The notes under the pieces were generated by a model, which did no database searches, was not told the DNA's origin, and saw nothing but the letters and a program-made list of their open reading frames with translations. Both the position numbers and the translations under genes were made by a program. A stretch of 64,000 nt of DNA, from assembly GCA_046350555.1 (NCBI GenBank), contig JAXMAF010000005.1, positions 124,001 through 188,000 of the forward strand, in the 5' to 3' direction. Within the stretch, counting starts at the first letter, position 1. Every line of letters begins with the position of its first letter. Origin of the DNA: JAXMAF01 sp046350555 (GTDB taxonomy: Bacteria > Planctomycetota > Phycisphaerae > Phycisphaerales > SM1A02). Shown here one piece after another: positions 1-8,484 of the stretch.

Positions 1-2
1 AC

Positions 3-473
3 GCCCAGGCGCGCGGCGGCGTGCCCTACCGCGACTCGGCGACCGCGCAGAGGTTCGGCGGGGCGAGCCAGGCGCAGGCGAACCAGGCCCGCGACGCTTT
101 CCGCGGACGCGCCAACGAGGGGCGCGCCGACATCGCTCGCGGCGACGCCGCCGGGTTCAAGGGCGGTGGAGGCGTTGGCGGCGCGGACCGTGCCGGCGCG
201 AACCGATCAGCGGGCGGCGCGAATCGACCAGCCGCGGGCGGCGCGGCGCAGCGTCCGACGGGCGGTGGTGCATCGCAACGACCGGCGAACGTGGGCGGCA
301 CCAAGTCCGGTGCGTTCGACGGCGTCAATCGCGGAGGCGGCGCCGAGCGCAGCTACAGCAGTCGCGGGGCGCAGAGCCGCGGCCAGGTAAGCGGAGGACG
401 CAGCGGTGGCGGTGGCTCCCGCGGCGGTGGCGGTGGCGGCGGCGGGCGCGGCGGCGGCGGCGGACGTCGGTAG
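3..473 (+). CDS. C-terminal end of a low-complexity DUF3300-like protein (truncated by window edge)
   Basis: The frame is open from the first bases of the window, so the true start lies upstream. A GTG at 21 is only an internal codon. The visible 156 residues are disordered: an Ala/Gln/Arg-rich stretch with YRDSATAQRF, then Gly/Ala/Pro repeats, ending in Gly-Arg runs such as GGGGGGRGGGGGRR. This matches the low-complexity tail of DUF3300 proteins. The identification rests mainly on context, because a DUF2950 lipoprotein gene follows directly, just as in the complete DUF3300-DUF2950 pair at 8485-11374. The conserved DUF3300 domain itself is outside the window. The role of the family is unknown; a cell-envelope location is likely. 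Confidence 0.6.
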   Translation, partial: AQARGGVPYRDSATAQRFGGASQAQANQARDAFRGRANEGRADIARGDAAGFKGGGGVGGADRAGANRSAGGANRPAAGGAAQRPTGGGASQRPANVGGTKSGAFDGVNRGGGAERSYSSRGAQSRGQVSGGRSGGGGSRGGGGGGGGRGGGGGRR

Positions 474-615
474 CAGCGCCGCAGTCCCGTTCCAGGGCGC
501 GAGCCCCGGCGAACGCATCGCGCTCGCCACCCATCCTCGGAGTCGCCGCACGCCGTGCGCACTCCGGCCGATTGCGGCCGAGCATGCGCCAGAGAATCAT
601 CTCGCAAGGTCGACC

Positions 616-1533
616 ATGAACCACACACGATCCATCGTCCTGCTGTCCGCGCTCCTGCTGGGCACCCTCGTCGCGGGTGGCTGCTCGACGCCCGAGGCCT
701 CGTACCCCACGCCGCAGGCGGCCGTCGACGCGCTCGTCGCCTCGCTCGAGGCGCCCGACCGCGCCGGCATCGAGAAGGTGTTCGGCACCGACGGCGCCGC
801 GATCCTGCATTCGGGCGACGACGTCCAGGACAACATCACGATCACGGAGTTCCTGCGCCAGTATCAGGAGCGCCATGCGCTGGTCGCCGCCGACGACGAC
901 GAGATGACGCTCGTCGTCGGGCCGACCGACTGGCCCATGCCCATCCCGTTGCGCCACGAGGGTTCCGGCTGGCGCTTCGATGTCGCGGCCGGCGAAGACG
1001 AAATGCTCTCGCGGCGCATCGGCCGCAACGAGCTGACGACCATCCAGGTCATGCTCGCGATCGTCGACGCCCAGAACGATTACGCGGCGAGCGGCGCCGG
1101 CGGCCCGGGCGCCTACGCCCAGCGCTTCCTGAGCACGCCGGGCACGCGCGACGGCCTCTACTGGCCGACCGCCGAAGGCGAGCCGCAGAGCCCGCTCGGC
1201 GAGCTCGTCGCGGACGCCGCGAGCGAGGGCTACGGCACGACCGCATCGGCGGGGGCGCGGCGACCGTACCACGGCTACTTCTATCGGATCCTCACGTCGC
1301 AGGGCCCCGATGCGCCGGGCGGCGCGATGGACTACCTGCAAAACGGCGCGATGACCGGCGGCTTCGCGGCGATCGCCTGGCCGGTGCAGTACGGCAGCTC
1401 GGGCATCATGACCTTCCTCGTGTCGAAGCAGGGCGTCGTGTACCAGGCCGACCTCGGCAGCGGGACCGATCACACCGCGGCGACGATGCCATCCTTCAAT
1501 CCCGATGCGCGGTGGGCGCTGGCTTCGCAGTGA
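616..1533 (+). CDS. DUF2950 family lipoprotein (first copy)
   Basis: This 305-residue protein has a lipoprotein signal (hydrophobic LLSALLLGTLVAGG followed by Cys), so it is expected to be membrane-anchored outside the cytoplasm. It then carries the DUF2950 pattern: 'PTPQAAVDALVASL' near the start, a 'LRQYQERHALV' helix, and aromatic-rich C-terminal segments (GYFYRILTSQG, GFAAIAWPVQYG, IMTFLV). The ATG at 616 is chosen because it places the signal peptide correctly; an upstream in-frame ATG would add an Ala/Pro-rich extension. It lies about 140 bp downstream of a DUF3300-like gene, the usual neighbour of this family. A paralogue with the same layout is at 10391-11374. Function is unknown; the family assignment is confident. 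Confidence 0.8.
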   Translation: MNHTRSIVLLSALLLGTLVAGGCSTPEASYPTPQAAVDALVASLEAPDRAGIEKVFGTDGAAILHSGDDVQDNITITEFLRQYQERHALVAADDDEMTLVVGPTDWPMPIPLRHEGSGWRFDVAAGEDEMLSRRIGRNELTTIQVMLAIVDAQNDYAASGAGGPGAYAQRFLSTPGTRDGLYWPTAEGEPQSPLGELVADAASEGYGTTASAGARRPYHGYFYRILTSQGPDAPGGAMDYLQNGAMTGGFAAIAWPVQYGSSGIMTFLVSKQGVVYQADLGSGTDHTAATMPSFNPDARWALASQ

Positions 1534-1602
1534 GATGCGGCTGTGGGCTGTGGGCGAGGTGTCGGATGGATGCGATGCAGCTCGCACGGGGAGCACCGAG
1601 TG

Positions 1603-2250
1603 ATGAATGAGTTGAATGTCTTCGTCAGCGTCGGGGGGACCGCCACTGAGAAGCAGGAGGCCTTCGTCCGGGCGGTGGAAGACCGGCTTCGGAGTGAAGG
1701 ATTGGCTCCCCATACTGTCGGCAGGAATACATTCAGCGCCGACGCACCACTGAAGACGGTTACGGAGTTATTGGACAAGTGCTCTGGGGCCGTGGTTATT
1801 GCTCTCGAGCGCACGTACTTTCCCGCAGGCATTGAGAAGCGTGGTGGGCCGAAAGAGAGCACGCTCACCGAGATTAAGCTGCCCACCCCGTGGAATCAAA
1901 TTGAGGCCGCCATGTCCTATGCACGCGGCCTCCCGCTACTGGTCATCGTCGAAGCTGGCCTGAAGAGCGAAGGGCTGCTTGAGCGTGGATATGACTGGTA
2001 CGTGCAGTGGGTGAACCCCGAGGCTGCTGCGCTGACGTCCAACGAGTTCAACGGGGTTCTTGTTAGCTGGAAGCGGAAGATGATGGACACGCCGAAGAAG
2101 GCGGTGTCGTCCAAGGCACCCGCCGACCTGACGATCGCGGAACTACTGGGCGGCGTGAAGCCAGTACAACTGTGGTCAGTCCTTGTTGCGTTGGCCGCGT
2201 TGGTTGTAGGCGCATTCGCCCTGGGTGGGAAGCTCTTCGGTAGCCCATAG
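1603..2250 (+). CDS. TIR-like/nucleotide-binding-like domain protein with C-terminal membrane anchor
   Basis: The protein has 215 residues. The N-terminal 90 residues look like a TIR/SEFIR-type alpha-beta fold: strand NVFVSVGG, a helix with paired charges, strand LAPHTVG, then 'LDKCSGAVVIALERTYF'. A second block has WNQIEAAMSYARGLPLLVIVE and GYDWYVQW. The C-terminus has one hydrophobic helix (LWSVLVALAALVVGAFALGG) followed by KLFGSP, which would anchor it in the membrane. The start at 1603 is chosen because the in-frame extension to 1543 (MGCGRGVGW...) is not protein-like. Codon use looks less GC-extreme than in its neighbours. TIR-like domains of this layout are often signalling or NAD-cleaving effectors in phage defence, but no catalytic glutamate is assigned here and no partner gene is adjacent. 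Confidence 0.55.
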   Translation: MNELNVFVSVGGTATEKQEAFVRAVEDRLRSEGLAPHTVGRNTFSADAPLKTVTELLDKCSGAVVIALERTYFPAGIEKRGGPKESTLTEIKLPTPWNQIEAAMSYARGLPLLVIVEAGLKSEGLLERGYDWYVQWVNPEAAALTSNEFNGVLVSWKRKMMDTPKKAVSSKAPADLTIAELLGGVKPVQLWSVLVALAALVVGAFALGGKLFGSP

Positions 2251-2446
2251 CTGCATGACAACCGATTGCAGCGGGCCGGCTGGGCCGCCGCTGAACCGGG
2301 CAGGTGGCCTCCTGGACTCCGTACGAGACCGCTTGGCCGTGAAGCGGCTGTGTCCGCGACACTCGCGAGAGGCTTCGGGGCCTTCGACAGGCCCGCGTTC
2401 AACTCCCCGATCGCGACGCGATGAGCGCTCGGCGGGCCGTCGCCGA

Positions 2447-3937
2447 CTACGTCCACCCCGCCAACAACAACCCCAGGTCGAGCCCGTCGACGACGAAGTC
2501 GTTGTTCAGGTCCGCGGCGGGACCGATGGTGCTCCATTGCGAGAGCAGTATTCCCAGGTCGGCGCCATCGACGGCGCCGTCGCCGTTGATGTCGGCGGGC
2601 GGGCCATCCGCGCAGATGTCGTTGCCGCCCGCGTCGATCCACGGTCCGTCGAAGTTTTCGGGAGAGTTGTCGCAGACAAGCGTGTCGACGACGGTCAGGC
2701 CGCCATCCATGGTCACATATACGCCACCGCCGGCGTCACCCTCGTTGCCGGAGATCGTGCAGTCGGCGACCTCCGTCGTCGTGCCGGCGCCGATTGCCGC
2801 CACGGCCATGCCGCCACCGACGCCGTCCGCCACGTTCCGGGAGAAGGCGCACGACGTGAACGAGGCCGACTTGGCGCCGACGACGACCACGCCACCGCCG
2901 TTGATGGCCTCGTTGCCGACGAAGCTGCACTCGATCGCGCTCAACGTCGCCTGGATGTTGACGTCGAGCGCTCCACCATCCTTCGTCGAGACGTTGCCGG
3001 TGAACGAACACTGCTGAAGCGCGACATTCGCGCCGTTCACCAGCAACCCGCCGCCGTATGGAAAGCCCGTGTTTCCGGTGAACGTGCATGCGCAGACCAT
3101 GTTCACGTCGTCGCCGCCCCCGAAGCACGCGGCGCCGCCGCCCTGGTTCGTCGTGAAGTGACAGTCGGTCAGCGTCACGACGTCGGCGGCGTAAAGGCCA
3201 CCGCCGCCGCCCTTGACCGACGTCGGCGTGCTGACGATGGCGGCCACGTTGTTCTCGAACGTGCATCGCTCGAAGATGGCGGACAGGACGAACGCGCCGC
3301 CGCCACTGCCGCCGTTACCCGTCGACATCGCCACGTTGCCGGTGAAGGTGCAGCCGGCGAAGGCGCACGTTCCGCCGAAGGGCGACATGCAGACGCCGGC
3401 GCCCGATGCCACGCTGCCGCCCATGCAGGTGTTGTCGGAGAAGACACAGTCGGACCACGTCGCCTGAGCGCCAGCGCCGAGAAATGCACCCCCACCGCGG
3501 CGCGTCGCCGAGTTGTGATCGAGCACGCATTGCTGGACGGTCAATCGCCATCCCGCGAAGTGAATCCCGCCGCCGTCGCGCTGCGTGCCGGTCAGCTTGC
3601 CCGAGCCGTTGCGGAGCGTGAGACCCTTCAATCCCACGTCCAGGAGCCCGTCGCCACCGATCTCGACGACCGGGCTCGCGAATCCTGCGCCGTCCACGAT
3701 CGTCGTCGCGGCGCCGTCGACGCCGACCAGGTCGATCGACTTGCCCTGGACCAGGACCGCCTCGGCGTACGTTCCCGACGAGACGAGGATCGTGTCGCCG
3801 TCGACCGCGGCGTCGACTGCGGATTGGATCGTGGGATAGGTGGCTGGCACGAGGAGTTCTGCGCCAGACGCGGTGAACACAAGCAGGCTCGCGGCGCACG
3901 GCGCGACGAGCCACTGGGTGAAGCGAATTGTCGGCAC
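2447..3937 (-). CDS. Secreted right-handed beta-helix protein with C-terminal dockerin-like motif
   Basis: The protein has 496 residues with a signal peptide (LVAPCAASLLVFTASGA). The N-terminal segment VPATYPTIQSAVDAAVDGDTI is typical of parallel beta-helix proteins. The body holds many imperfect repeats of the form CxFxGNxxxxGGG, as in polymorphic outer-membrane-protein-like and pectate-lyase-fold domains. The C-terminus has two Ca-binding-type loops, DINGDGAVDGADLG and DLNNDFVVDGLDLG, each followed by LLxxW. This is a sorting or anchoring signature seen in planctomycetes. The start is GTG at 3937, with GGAG about 10 nt upstream. It is divergent from the phytase-like gene at 4140. It is probably an extracellular or surface structural protein, or a carbohydrate-active one; no catalytic site can be named. 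Confidence 0.8.
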   Translation of the reverse strand: MPTIRFTQWLVAPCAASLLVFTASGAELLVPATYPTIQSAVDAAVDGDTILVSSGTYAEAVLVQGKSIDLVGVDGAATTIVDGAGFASPVVEIGGDGLLDVGLKGLTLRNGSGKLTGTQRDGGGIHFAGWRLTVQQCVLDHNSATRRGGGAFLGAGAQATWSDCVFSDNTCMGGSVASGAGVCMSPFGGTCAFAGCTFTGNVAMSTGNGGSGGGAFVLSAIFERCTFENNVAAIVSTPTSVKGGGGGLYAADVVTLTDCHFTTNQGGGAACFGGGDDVNMVCACTFTGNTGFPYGGGLLVNGANVALQQCSFTGNVSTKDGGALDVNIQATLSAIECSFVGNEAINGGGVVVVGAKSASFTSCAFSRNVADGVGGGMAVAAIGAGTTTEVADCTISGNEGDAGGGVYVTMDGGLTVVDTLVCDNSPENFDGPWIDAGGNDICADGPPADINGDGAVDGADLGILLSQWSTIGPAADLNNDFVVDGLDLGLLLAGWT

Positions 3938-4139
3938 GGAAGGCCACTCCGGTGGCCGGCGTCGGCGTCAACGCGACGGCCATGCGAACCATTGGAGCAG
4001 GTCCGGCGAGACCGGACAAGAGGAAAGCGGCACACGAGCGCGATGCAATCGGCTTGCCATGGAACACCGTCGGATCCACCGTCGACGGAGTGACGGCCAT
4101 CGGCGAAGACTTTTGCCTGGCGGCCGGTACACTCGATCC

Positions 4140-5621
4140 ATGCTCATCGCGCCGGCCTTCCCGGGCACGCTGCTCGGTCCGATCCTCGCCCTCGCGGCCG
4201 CCCCCCTCCTCGACGGCTGCGCAAGCGCGGTGGATGGTCCCGTTCCATCGATGACCCTCGTTGCGCTCGATCAGCGTCCCGTCGCGGGGACGACCGGCGC
4301 CGGAGATCCCATTCGCCTCGGCGGCCTGTCCGGTCTTGCATTCCTCGGCAGCGACCCGGAAGGGCGATGGTGGCGGTTCGTAAGCACCACCGATCGCGGT
4401 CCCAACTGCGAGCCGATTAAGCTTCACGACGAGCGCGGGCGTCACGACGAGCGTGTGAAGGGACGACCGTTCCCGCTGCCTCGATACCAGCCCGAGCTTG
4501 TCTTCCTCGAAGTTGCGCAGGACGGATCCGCGGCGCGGATCACGCGTCGCGTCGGCCTCACGCGTCCCGATGACACCCTCCTGACCGGACTTCCAAACAC
4601 GCGCGATCCCGAAGGACCCGACGCTTCATCGCCCGCCGGGCCGGCGGGGCACGATGAGGCGGCCTGCGACCTGCACGGAGCGCCCGTCGCCAACGACCCG
4701 TTCGGCGTCGATACCGAAGGCGTCGCCGTGGCCCCCGATGGTTCGTTTTGGCTCTGCGAGGAATATCGCCCGTCGCTGCTGCACGTCTCGGCCGATGGCC
4801 GGCTCATCGAGCGCTGGGTGCCTGCGGGCGGCCCGGTCGCCGGCGAAGCGGTTCGCGCGGCCCTGCCCGCCATCTACGCGCAGCGCGCCGCCAACCGAGG
4901 ATTCGAGGGACTCGTCCTCGTCGGCGACACGCTCATGCCTCTCCTCGAGAGCCCGCTGGACAACCCCGACACACCGAAGGAGACGTCCAGCAGGAACAGC
5001 CGTGTCGTCCGCGTCCCGTTTCTCTCCGCGTCCAGCGCGGCGCTGACAGCCGAACGCGTGTACCTGCTCGATGCTCCCGGCAACAAGATCGGCGATGCCA
5101 CGGTCGCACCCGGTGGCGACGTGTTCGTCGTGGAGCGGGGCGCCGGCCGTCGTCCGACGGCGCGCATCTATCGGATCGACGCCGCGGCGGGCACGGACCT
5201 GCGCCAACTTCCCGCGGAGGTCGTCGGGCCTGGCGGGACGCTCGAGGGGATGACCTCCGAGGCGCTCGCCGCGGCCGGGATCGTGCCCATGCCCAAGACG
5301 CTCGTCCTCGATCTTGACGCCGTCGGCGGCGCGTATGCGAAGAAGATCGAGGGATGTGCGTTCATCGACGCGCAACACCTCGCCCTGGTCAACGACGACG
5401 ACTTCGGCCTCGCGGGCGCGTTCGACCCGGTCACCGGCCGGCTCGCGCCCAACGAATCGCCGGAAGCGGTGCGGATCGCGATCGCGAGCTTCCCCCTTGG
5501 CGCGCTCGTGCGGACTCCAGCAGAGGTCCAGGCCCTCGACCCCGCGCCCGCGGCGGAGGCTCCCGGCGGAACTGGGCTGGGTGGGGCGCGAGAATCAACC
5601 GGAACGCGTCTCAGTCGTTGA
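4140..5621 (+). CDS. Esterase-like/phytase-like beta-propeller protein
   Basis: This 493-residue secreted or lipid-anchored protein has an N-terminal hydrophobic segment ending LLDGCAS. The body matches the phytase-like esterase family (PF13449): RLGGLSGLAFLG, 'RWWRFVSTTDRGPN', 'FGVDTEGVAVAPDGSFWLCEEYRPSLLHV', ANRGFEGLVLVG, KIGDATVAPGGDVFVVERG and LALVNDDDFGL. Members of this family are usually about 350-450 residues, bind Ca and are predicted phosphatases or esterases. The start at 4140 places the signal sequence first. The last 18 residues (GGTGLGGARESTGTRLSR) are encoded by a partial copy of a dispersed repeat at 5561-5613, so the original C-terminus may have been replaced. The gene converges on and overlaps by 11 bp the prepilin gene at 5611-6435. 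Confidence 0.75.
   Translation: MLIAPAFPGTLLGPILALAAAPLLDGCASAVDGPVPSMTLVALDQRPVAGTTGAGDPIRLGGLSGLAFLGSDPEGRWWRFVSTTDRGPNCEPIKLHDERGRHDERVKGRPFPLPRYQPELVFLEVAQDGSAARITRRVGLTRPDDTLLTGLPNTRDPEGPDASSPAGPAGHDEAACDLHGAPVANDPFGVDTEGVAVAPDGSFWLCEEYRPSLLHVSADGRLIERWVPAGGPVAGEAVRAALPAIYAQRAANRGFEGLVLVGDTLMPLLESPLDNPDTPKETSSRNSRVVRVPFLSASSAALTAERVYLLDAPGNKIGDATVAPGGDVFVVERGAGRRPTARIYRIDAAAGTDLRQLPAEVVGPGGTLEGMTSEALAAAGIVPMPKTLVLDLDAVGGAYAKKIEGCAFIDAQHLALVNDDDFGLAGAFDPVTGRLAPNESPEAVRIAIASFPLGALVRTPAEVQALDPAPAAEAPGGTGLGGARESTGTRLSR
5561..5613 (-). repeat. Partial copy of the ~105-bp dispersed inverted-end repeat (copy H)
   Basis: The reverse complement reads TGAGACGCGTTCCGGTTGAT, then TCTCGCGCCCCACCC. 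This matches the left half of the full copies at 14271-14375 and 42081-42184. It encodes the C-terminal tail of the phytase-like protein and holds the stop codon of the convergent prepilin gene. Confidence 0.7.
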
Positions 5622-6435
5622 ACGCGGGCCCCAGCGGATCCCAGACCAGGTCGCTCTTGTTCATGTCGAACCCCGGACCATCGGCGCGCGAGCCCGTCGA
5701 GTTGGTCGTCGCATAGACGTTGTCGACGTGTGCCGCGTGGCCGTCGGCGAAGACCATGTGGCCGCCGTGGCGGTGCCGCGCGGCGAAGCGCTGCCAGTCG
5801 GCGAAGTGGCGCTTGAGGTCTTCGTTGTAGTACGGATCGTCCTTGGGAAGTTCGTCCTTCACCGTGCGCATCTCGAGCATGACCACGGTCGAGACCGGCT
5901 TGGGGATCGACGACAGGGCGACGCGCACGGCGAACGGGTCGGTGTTGCCCTGCGCCGCCAGCTTGTTCTCGAGCGTCTCGTCGAGCTGGGCGTTCGGAAC
6001 ATAACAGAAGAAGAACTTCTTGCCCCCGCCCGAATACGGGGCATTCGAGGGCACCTGCGCCGAGGGATCGATGAAGATGCTGTTCGTCGTGGGGGGCATC
6101 GGGAGCGCCGACGGGTCCGCCGCCGCCGCGTTGCTCACCTCCGAATAGGGCGGCTGGCCCACGTATGGCGGCACCGCGTTGGCCCACCAGAGTTCCTGGG
6201 CAAAGTTCGCGGGCATCTGGTTGGCGTTCTTGTAGCCCTCCCAGGGAAGCCGGCCCTTCTGGTCGAAGGCGAATTGCATGAGCCCGGCGCCCCACTGGCG
6301 CAGGTTGCTCAGGCTGCCGGTCGCCCGCGCGTAGCCGCGAATCGACGAGTACACCGGAACGGTGATGGCCACCAGCACGACGATGATGGCAATCACCACC
6401 AGGAGCTCGATGATGGTGAAGGCGGTGCGTCGCAT
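5611..6435 (-). CDS. Prepilin-type N-terminal cleavage/methylation protein with H-X9-DG signature
   Basis: This 274-residue protein is a type II secretion/type IV pilin-like pseudopilin. Its N-terminus is MRRTAFTIIELLVVIAIIVV: a short basic leader, a Phe at the cleavage site, Glu at +5 of the mature protein and a hydrophobic helix. Near the C-terminus it has HRHGGHMVFADGHAAHVDN, the H-X9-DG-type motif typical of the very large planctomycete pseudopilin family. Its ATG overlaps the TGA of the upstream lamin-tail-like gene (sequence TGATG), which indicates translational coupling. Its stop lies inside a dispersed-repeat fragment at 5561-5613. Such genes are numerous in planctomycete genomes, and no specific partner can be assigned. 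Confidence 0.88.
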   Translation of the reverse strand: MRRTAFTIIELLVVIAIIVVLVAITVPVYSSIRGYARATGSLSNLRQWGAGLMQFAFDQKGRLPWEGYKNANQMPANFAQELWWANAVPPYVGQPPYSEVSNAAAADPSALPMPPTTNSIFIDPSAQVPSNAPYSGGGKKFFFCYVPNAQLDETLENKLAAQGNTDPFAVRVALSSIPKPVSTVVMLEMRTVKDELPKDDPYYNEDLKRHFADWQRFAARHRHGGHMVFADGHAAHVDNVYATTNSTGSRADGPGFDMNKSDLVWDPLGPAFND

Positions 6436-8195
6436 CACGGCCCCGGAGTCCACGCACCGAGCATGAGTCCGAGGTCGGCGCCATTCACCGTGCCATTGCC
6501 GTCGAGGTCCGCCGAGCCAGGCCCACCCCACTGGCCGAGGAGGATGCCGAGGTCGGCCCCGTTCACGAAGCCGTCGCCGTTGAGGTCCGCGGGATTGGCC
6601 GGAGCGCCCTGGCAGACGGATTCCGGAAGCCGGGAGAAGTCCTGGGTGACGAACGTCCCCGCCGGACAGAGCTTCCAGGCGTTGGGCGCGCCGAACGTAC
6701 TGGCTTCCGACGCGTCGTCGTACGCCGATGCCGGCGAGATCAGGCGGCTCGGGTCCTCGCGCAGCCGACAGACGTTCACGTTCCCGACCTTCCCCTGGTA
6801 GTAGTAGATCGAACCTTCTCCGGCTGAACCGAAGACCGGCGTGCCCGAGGCATCGCGAATGGTCAGGCGCCAGTCATTGGCGCCCACGCCGAAGTCGCCG
6901 GAGACGTGACCGGGCTGGTTGCTGGTGGTGCCCGCGACCAGTGCGGTGTCGAACGACATCACGTTCACCCACGTGTCGCCCGCCGCCGGGTTGTAGCTGA
7001 GGTCGGTGTCGAGACCCCCCGCCGCGGTGCCGCGGTCGATGAAGGTGAGGATCGTCCCTGCGCGAAGGTCGGCCCAGAACGGAGCGCTGGTCAGTGTGAT
7101 GGTGCCGACTTCGCCATCGCCGAGCTCCTCGTACAGGAAGCTCCATTGACGCATGTCCAGGTGGTCCTGGATGACCACCAGCTCGAACCAGCTTCCGCCA
7201 TTGCCCAGGACGCGACCGAAGAAGATGTCGCTCGCCTGGCCCCCCTCCTCGTCGGCCTGGGCGTCGCCTCCGTTGAGGAACTTGTCGTTGCTGACGGCGT
7301 TGTATTCGTTCAGGATCACGGGCACGCACGCCGTGCACTCGGCGACCACCGTGGCTCGCAGCGCCGCGAAATCCTGGCCGTATCGGCACTGATCGTCGAC
7401 ACCTGCAAGGTTGCCGCTCCAGCGGTTGGGCGATCCGAACGTGCTCGTGTCTCCGTCGTCATAGAGGCCGCACAGATCGATCGATGCCGAAGGATCCTCC
7501 TCGAGCCGGCACTCCTCGCGGCTGTTGACGCCGCCGCCGCCATAGCAGTCGCCACCCTCTCCGGCGGGGCCGAAGCGGGTCGCGCCATCGTGGTCGCGAA
7601 TGGCGACGATCGCCGCGTCGTTGCCGATCGAGAAGTTGCCCGCCCCATTGCCGGCAACGTTGGTGACGGAGGTCGCGTAGGTCGTGTCGAACGTATTGAC
7701 GTTGATCCACCAGTCTCCGTCGCACGGTGCGAACGAGAGGTCGGTGTCGAGGCCTCCCTGCGCCGTCGTGCTCTCGGTGATGGTGATGATCGTTCCGGCG
7801 CGCAGGTCCGACCAGAACGGGTGGTTGGAGAAGGTGATGACCGACTGTTCGACGGACGGGTCGCCAAGCCACAGGTCCGAGCCGTTGGTGGCGCTGTTGT
7901 CCAGTTCGGCGATCTCCACCTGCCAGCCGCGCACATCGAGATGATCGGTCACCACGACCAGTTCGACCCAGTTGCCCCCGTTGCCCTGGACACGGCCGAA
8001 GAACGTGTCCTCGTTGTTGGAGCAGGCGAAGCCCGTCGGACCTTGGCACGCAGGCGTGTCGGGATTGCCCAGCCACTTCAGGCTCCCCACGGCGTTGTAT
8101 TCGTTCAGGATCAGCCCGGGCGAGAGGCCGCCGGCGGCGGCGCTGGCGATCACGATCGACGTGGACACGGCAATCCAGCGTGGCATCCGATGCAT
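6435..8195 (-). CDS. Secreted protein with two lamin-tail-like domains and dockerin-like C-terminus
   Basis: The protein has 586 residues and a signal peptide (IAVSTSIVIASAAAGGLS). Two related halves each begin with 'LILNEYNAV' or 'VILNEYNAV', followed by FFGRVxGNGGxWxELVVxxDHLD and RxWxxxxxEL. This is the pattern of lamin-tail (LTD-like) domains in bacterial surface proteins. Each half ends with CRLxEDPS, then YDDxxxxSTFGxPNxW. The C-terminus has paired DLNGDGFVNGADLGILL and DLDGNGTVNGADLGLML motifs. The start at 8195 has AGGAG 8 nt upstream; the in-frame ATG 9 nt further in is less well placed. It forms a two-gene unit with the downstream prepilin gene. It is probably cell-surface-attached, function unknown. 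Confidence 0.75.
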   Translation of the reverse strand: MHRMPRWIAVSTSIVIASAAAGGLSPGLILNEYNAVGSLKWLGNPDTPACQGPTGFACSNNEDTFFGRVQGNGGNWVELVVVTDHLDVRGWQVEIAELDNSATNGSDLWLGDPSVEQSVITFSNHPFWSDLRAGTIITITESTTAQGGLDTDLSFAPCDGDWWINVNTFDTTYATSVTNVAGNGAGNFSIGNDAAIVAIRDHDGATRFGPAGEGGDCYGGGGVNSREECRLEEDPSASIDLCGLYDDGDTSTFGSPNRWSGNLAGVDDQCRYGQDFAALRATVVAECTACVPVILNEYNAVSNDKFLNGGDAQADEEGGQASDIFFGRVLGNGGSWFELVVIQDHLDMRQWSFLYEELGDGEVGTITLTSAPFWADLRAGTILTFIDRGTAAGGLDTDLSYNPAAGDTWVNVMSFDTALVAGTTSNQPGHVSGDFGVGANDWRLTIRDASGTPVFGSAGEGSIYYYQGKVGNVNVCRLREDPSRLISPASAYDDASEASTFGAPNAWKLCPAGTFVTQDFSRLPESVCQGAPANPADLNGDGFVNGADLGILLGQWGGPGSADLDGNGTVNGADLGLMLGAWTPGP

Positions 8196-8484
8196 GCAGT
8201 TCTCCTGCGCGGATGGCGCTCCAGCGCCTCCAGCGCGAGGCGGAAAATACGGATGCTGCGTGCGAACTCCGTGGCCGCTGCGCTCAGATTGCGCATGGAG
8301 CGCCCGCAGCCGGACCGGACGCGGGCCATCTGCTCGGGAGATGCCGTCGACCACCTTCGAGCGGGTTCGGGGAGAGCCAGCGCACGGGAGGAATGCACTC
8401 CGTCGCTACCATCGCCGTCATTCCGGACCTGTCACTGCCTGTCATCGCCGATCACGATCCGTCACGCCGCCTCGCCGAACCACC

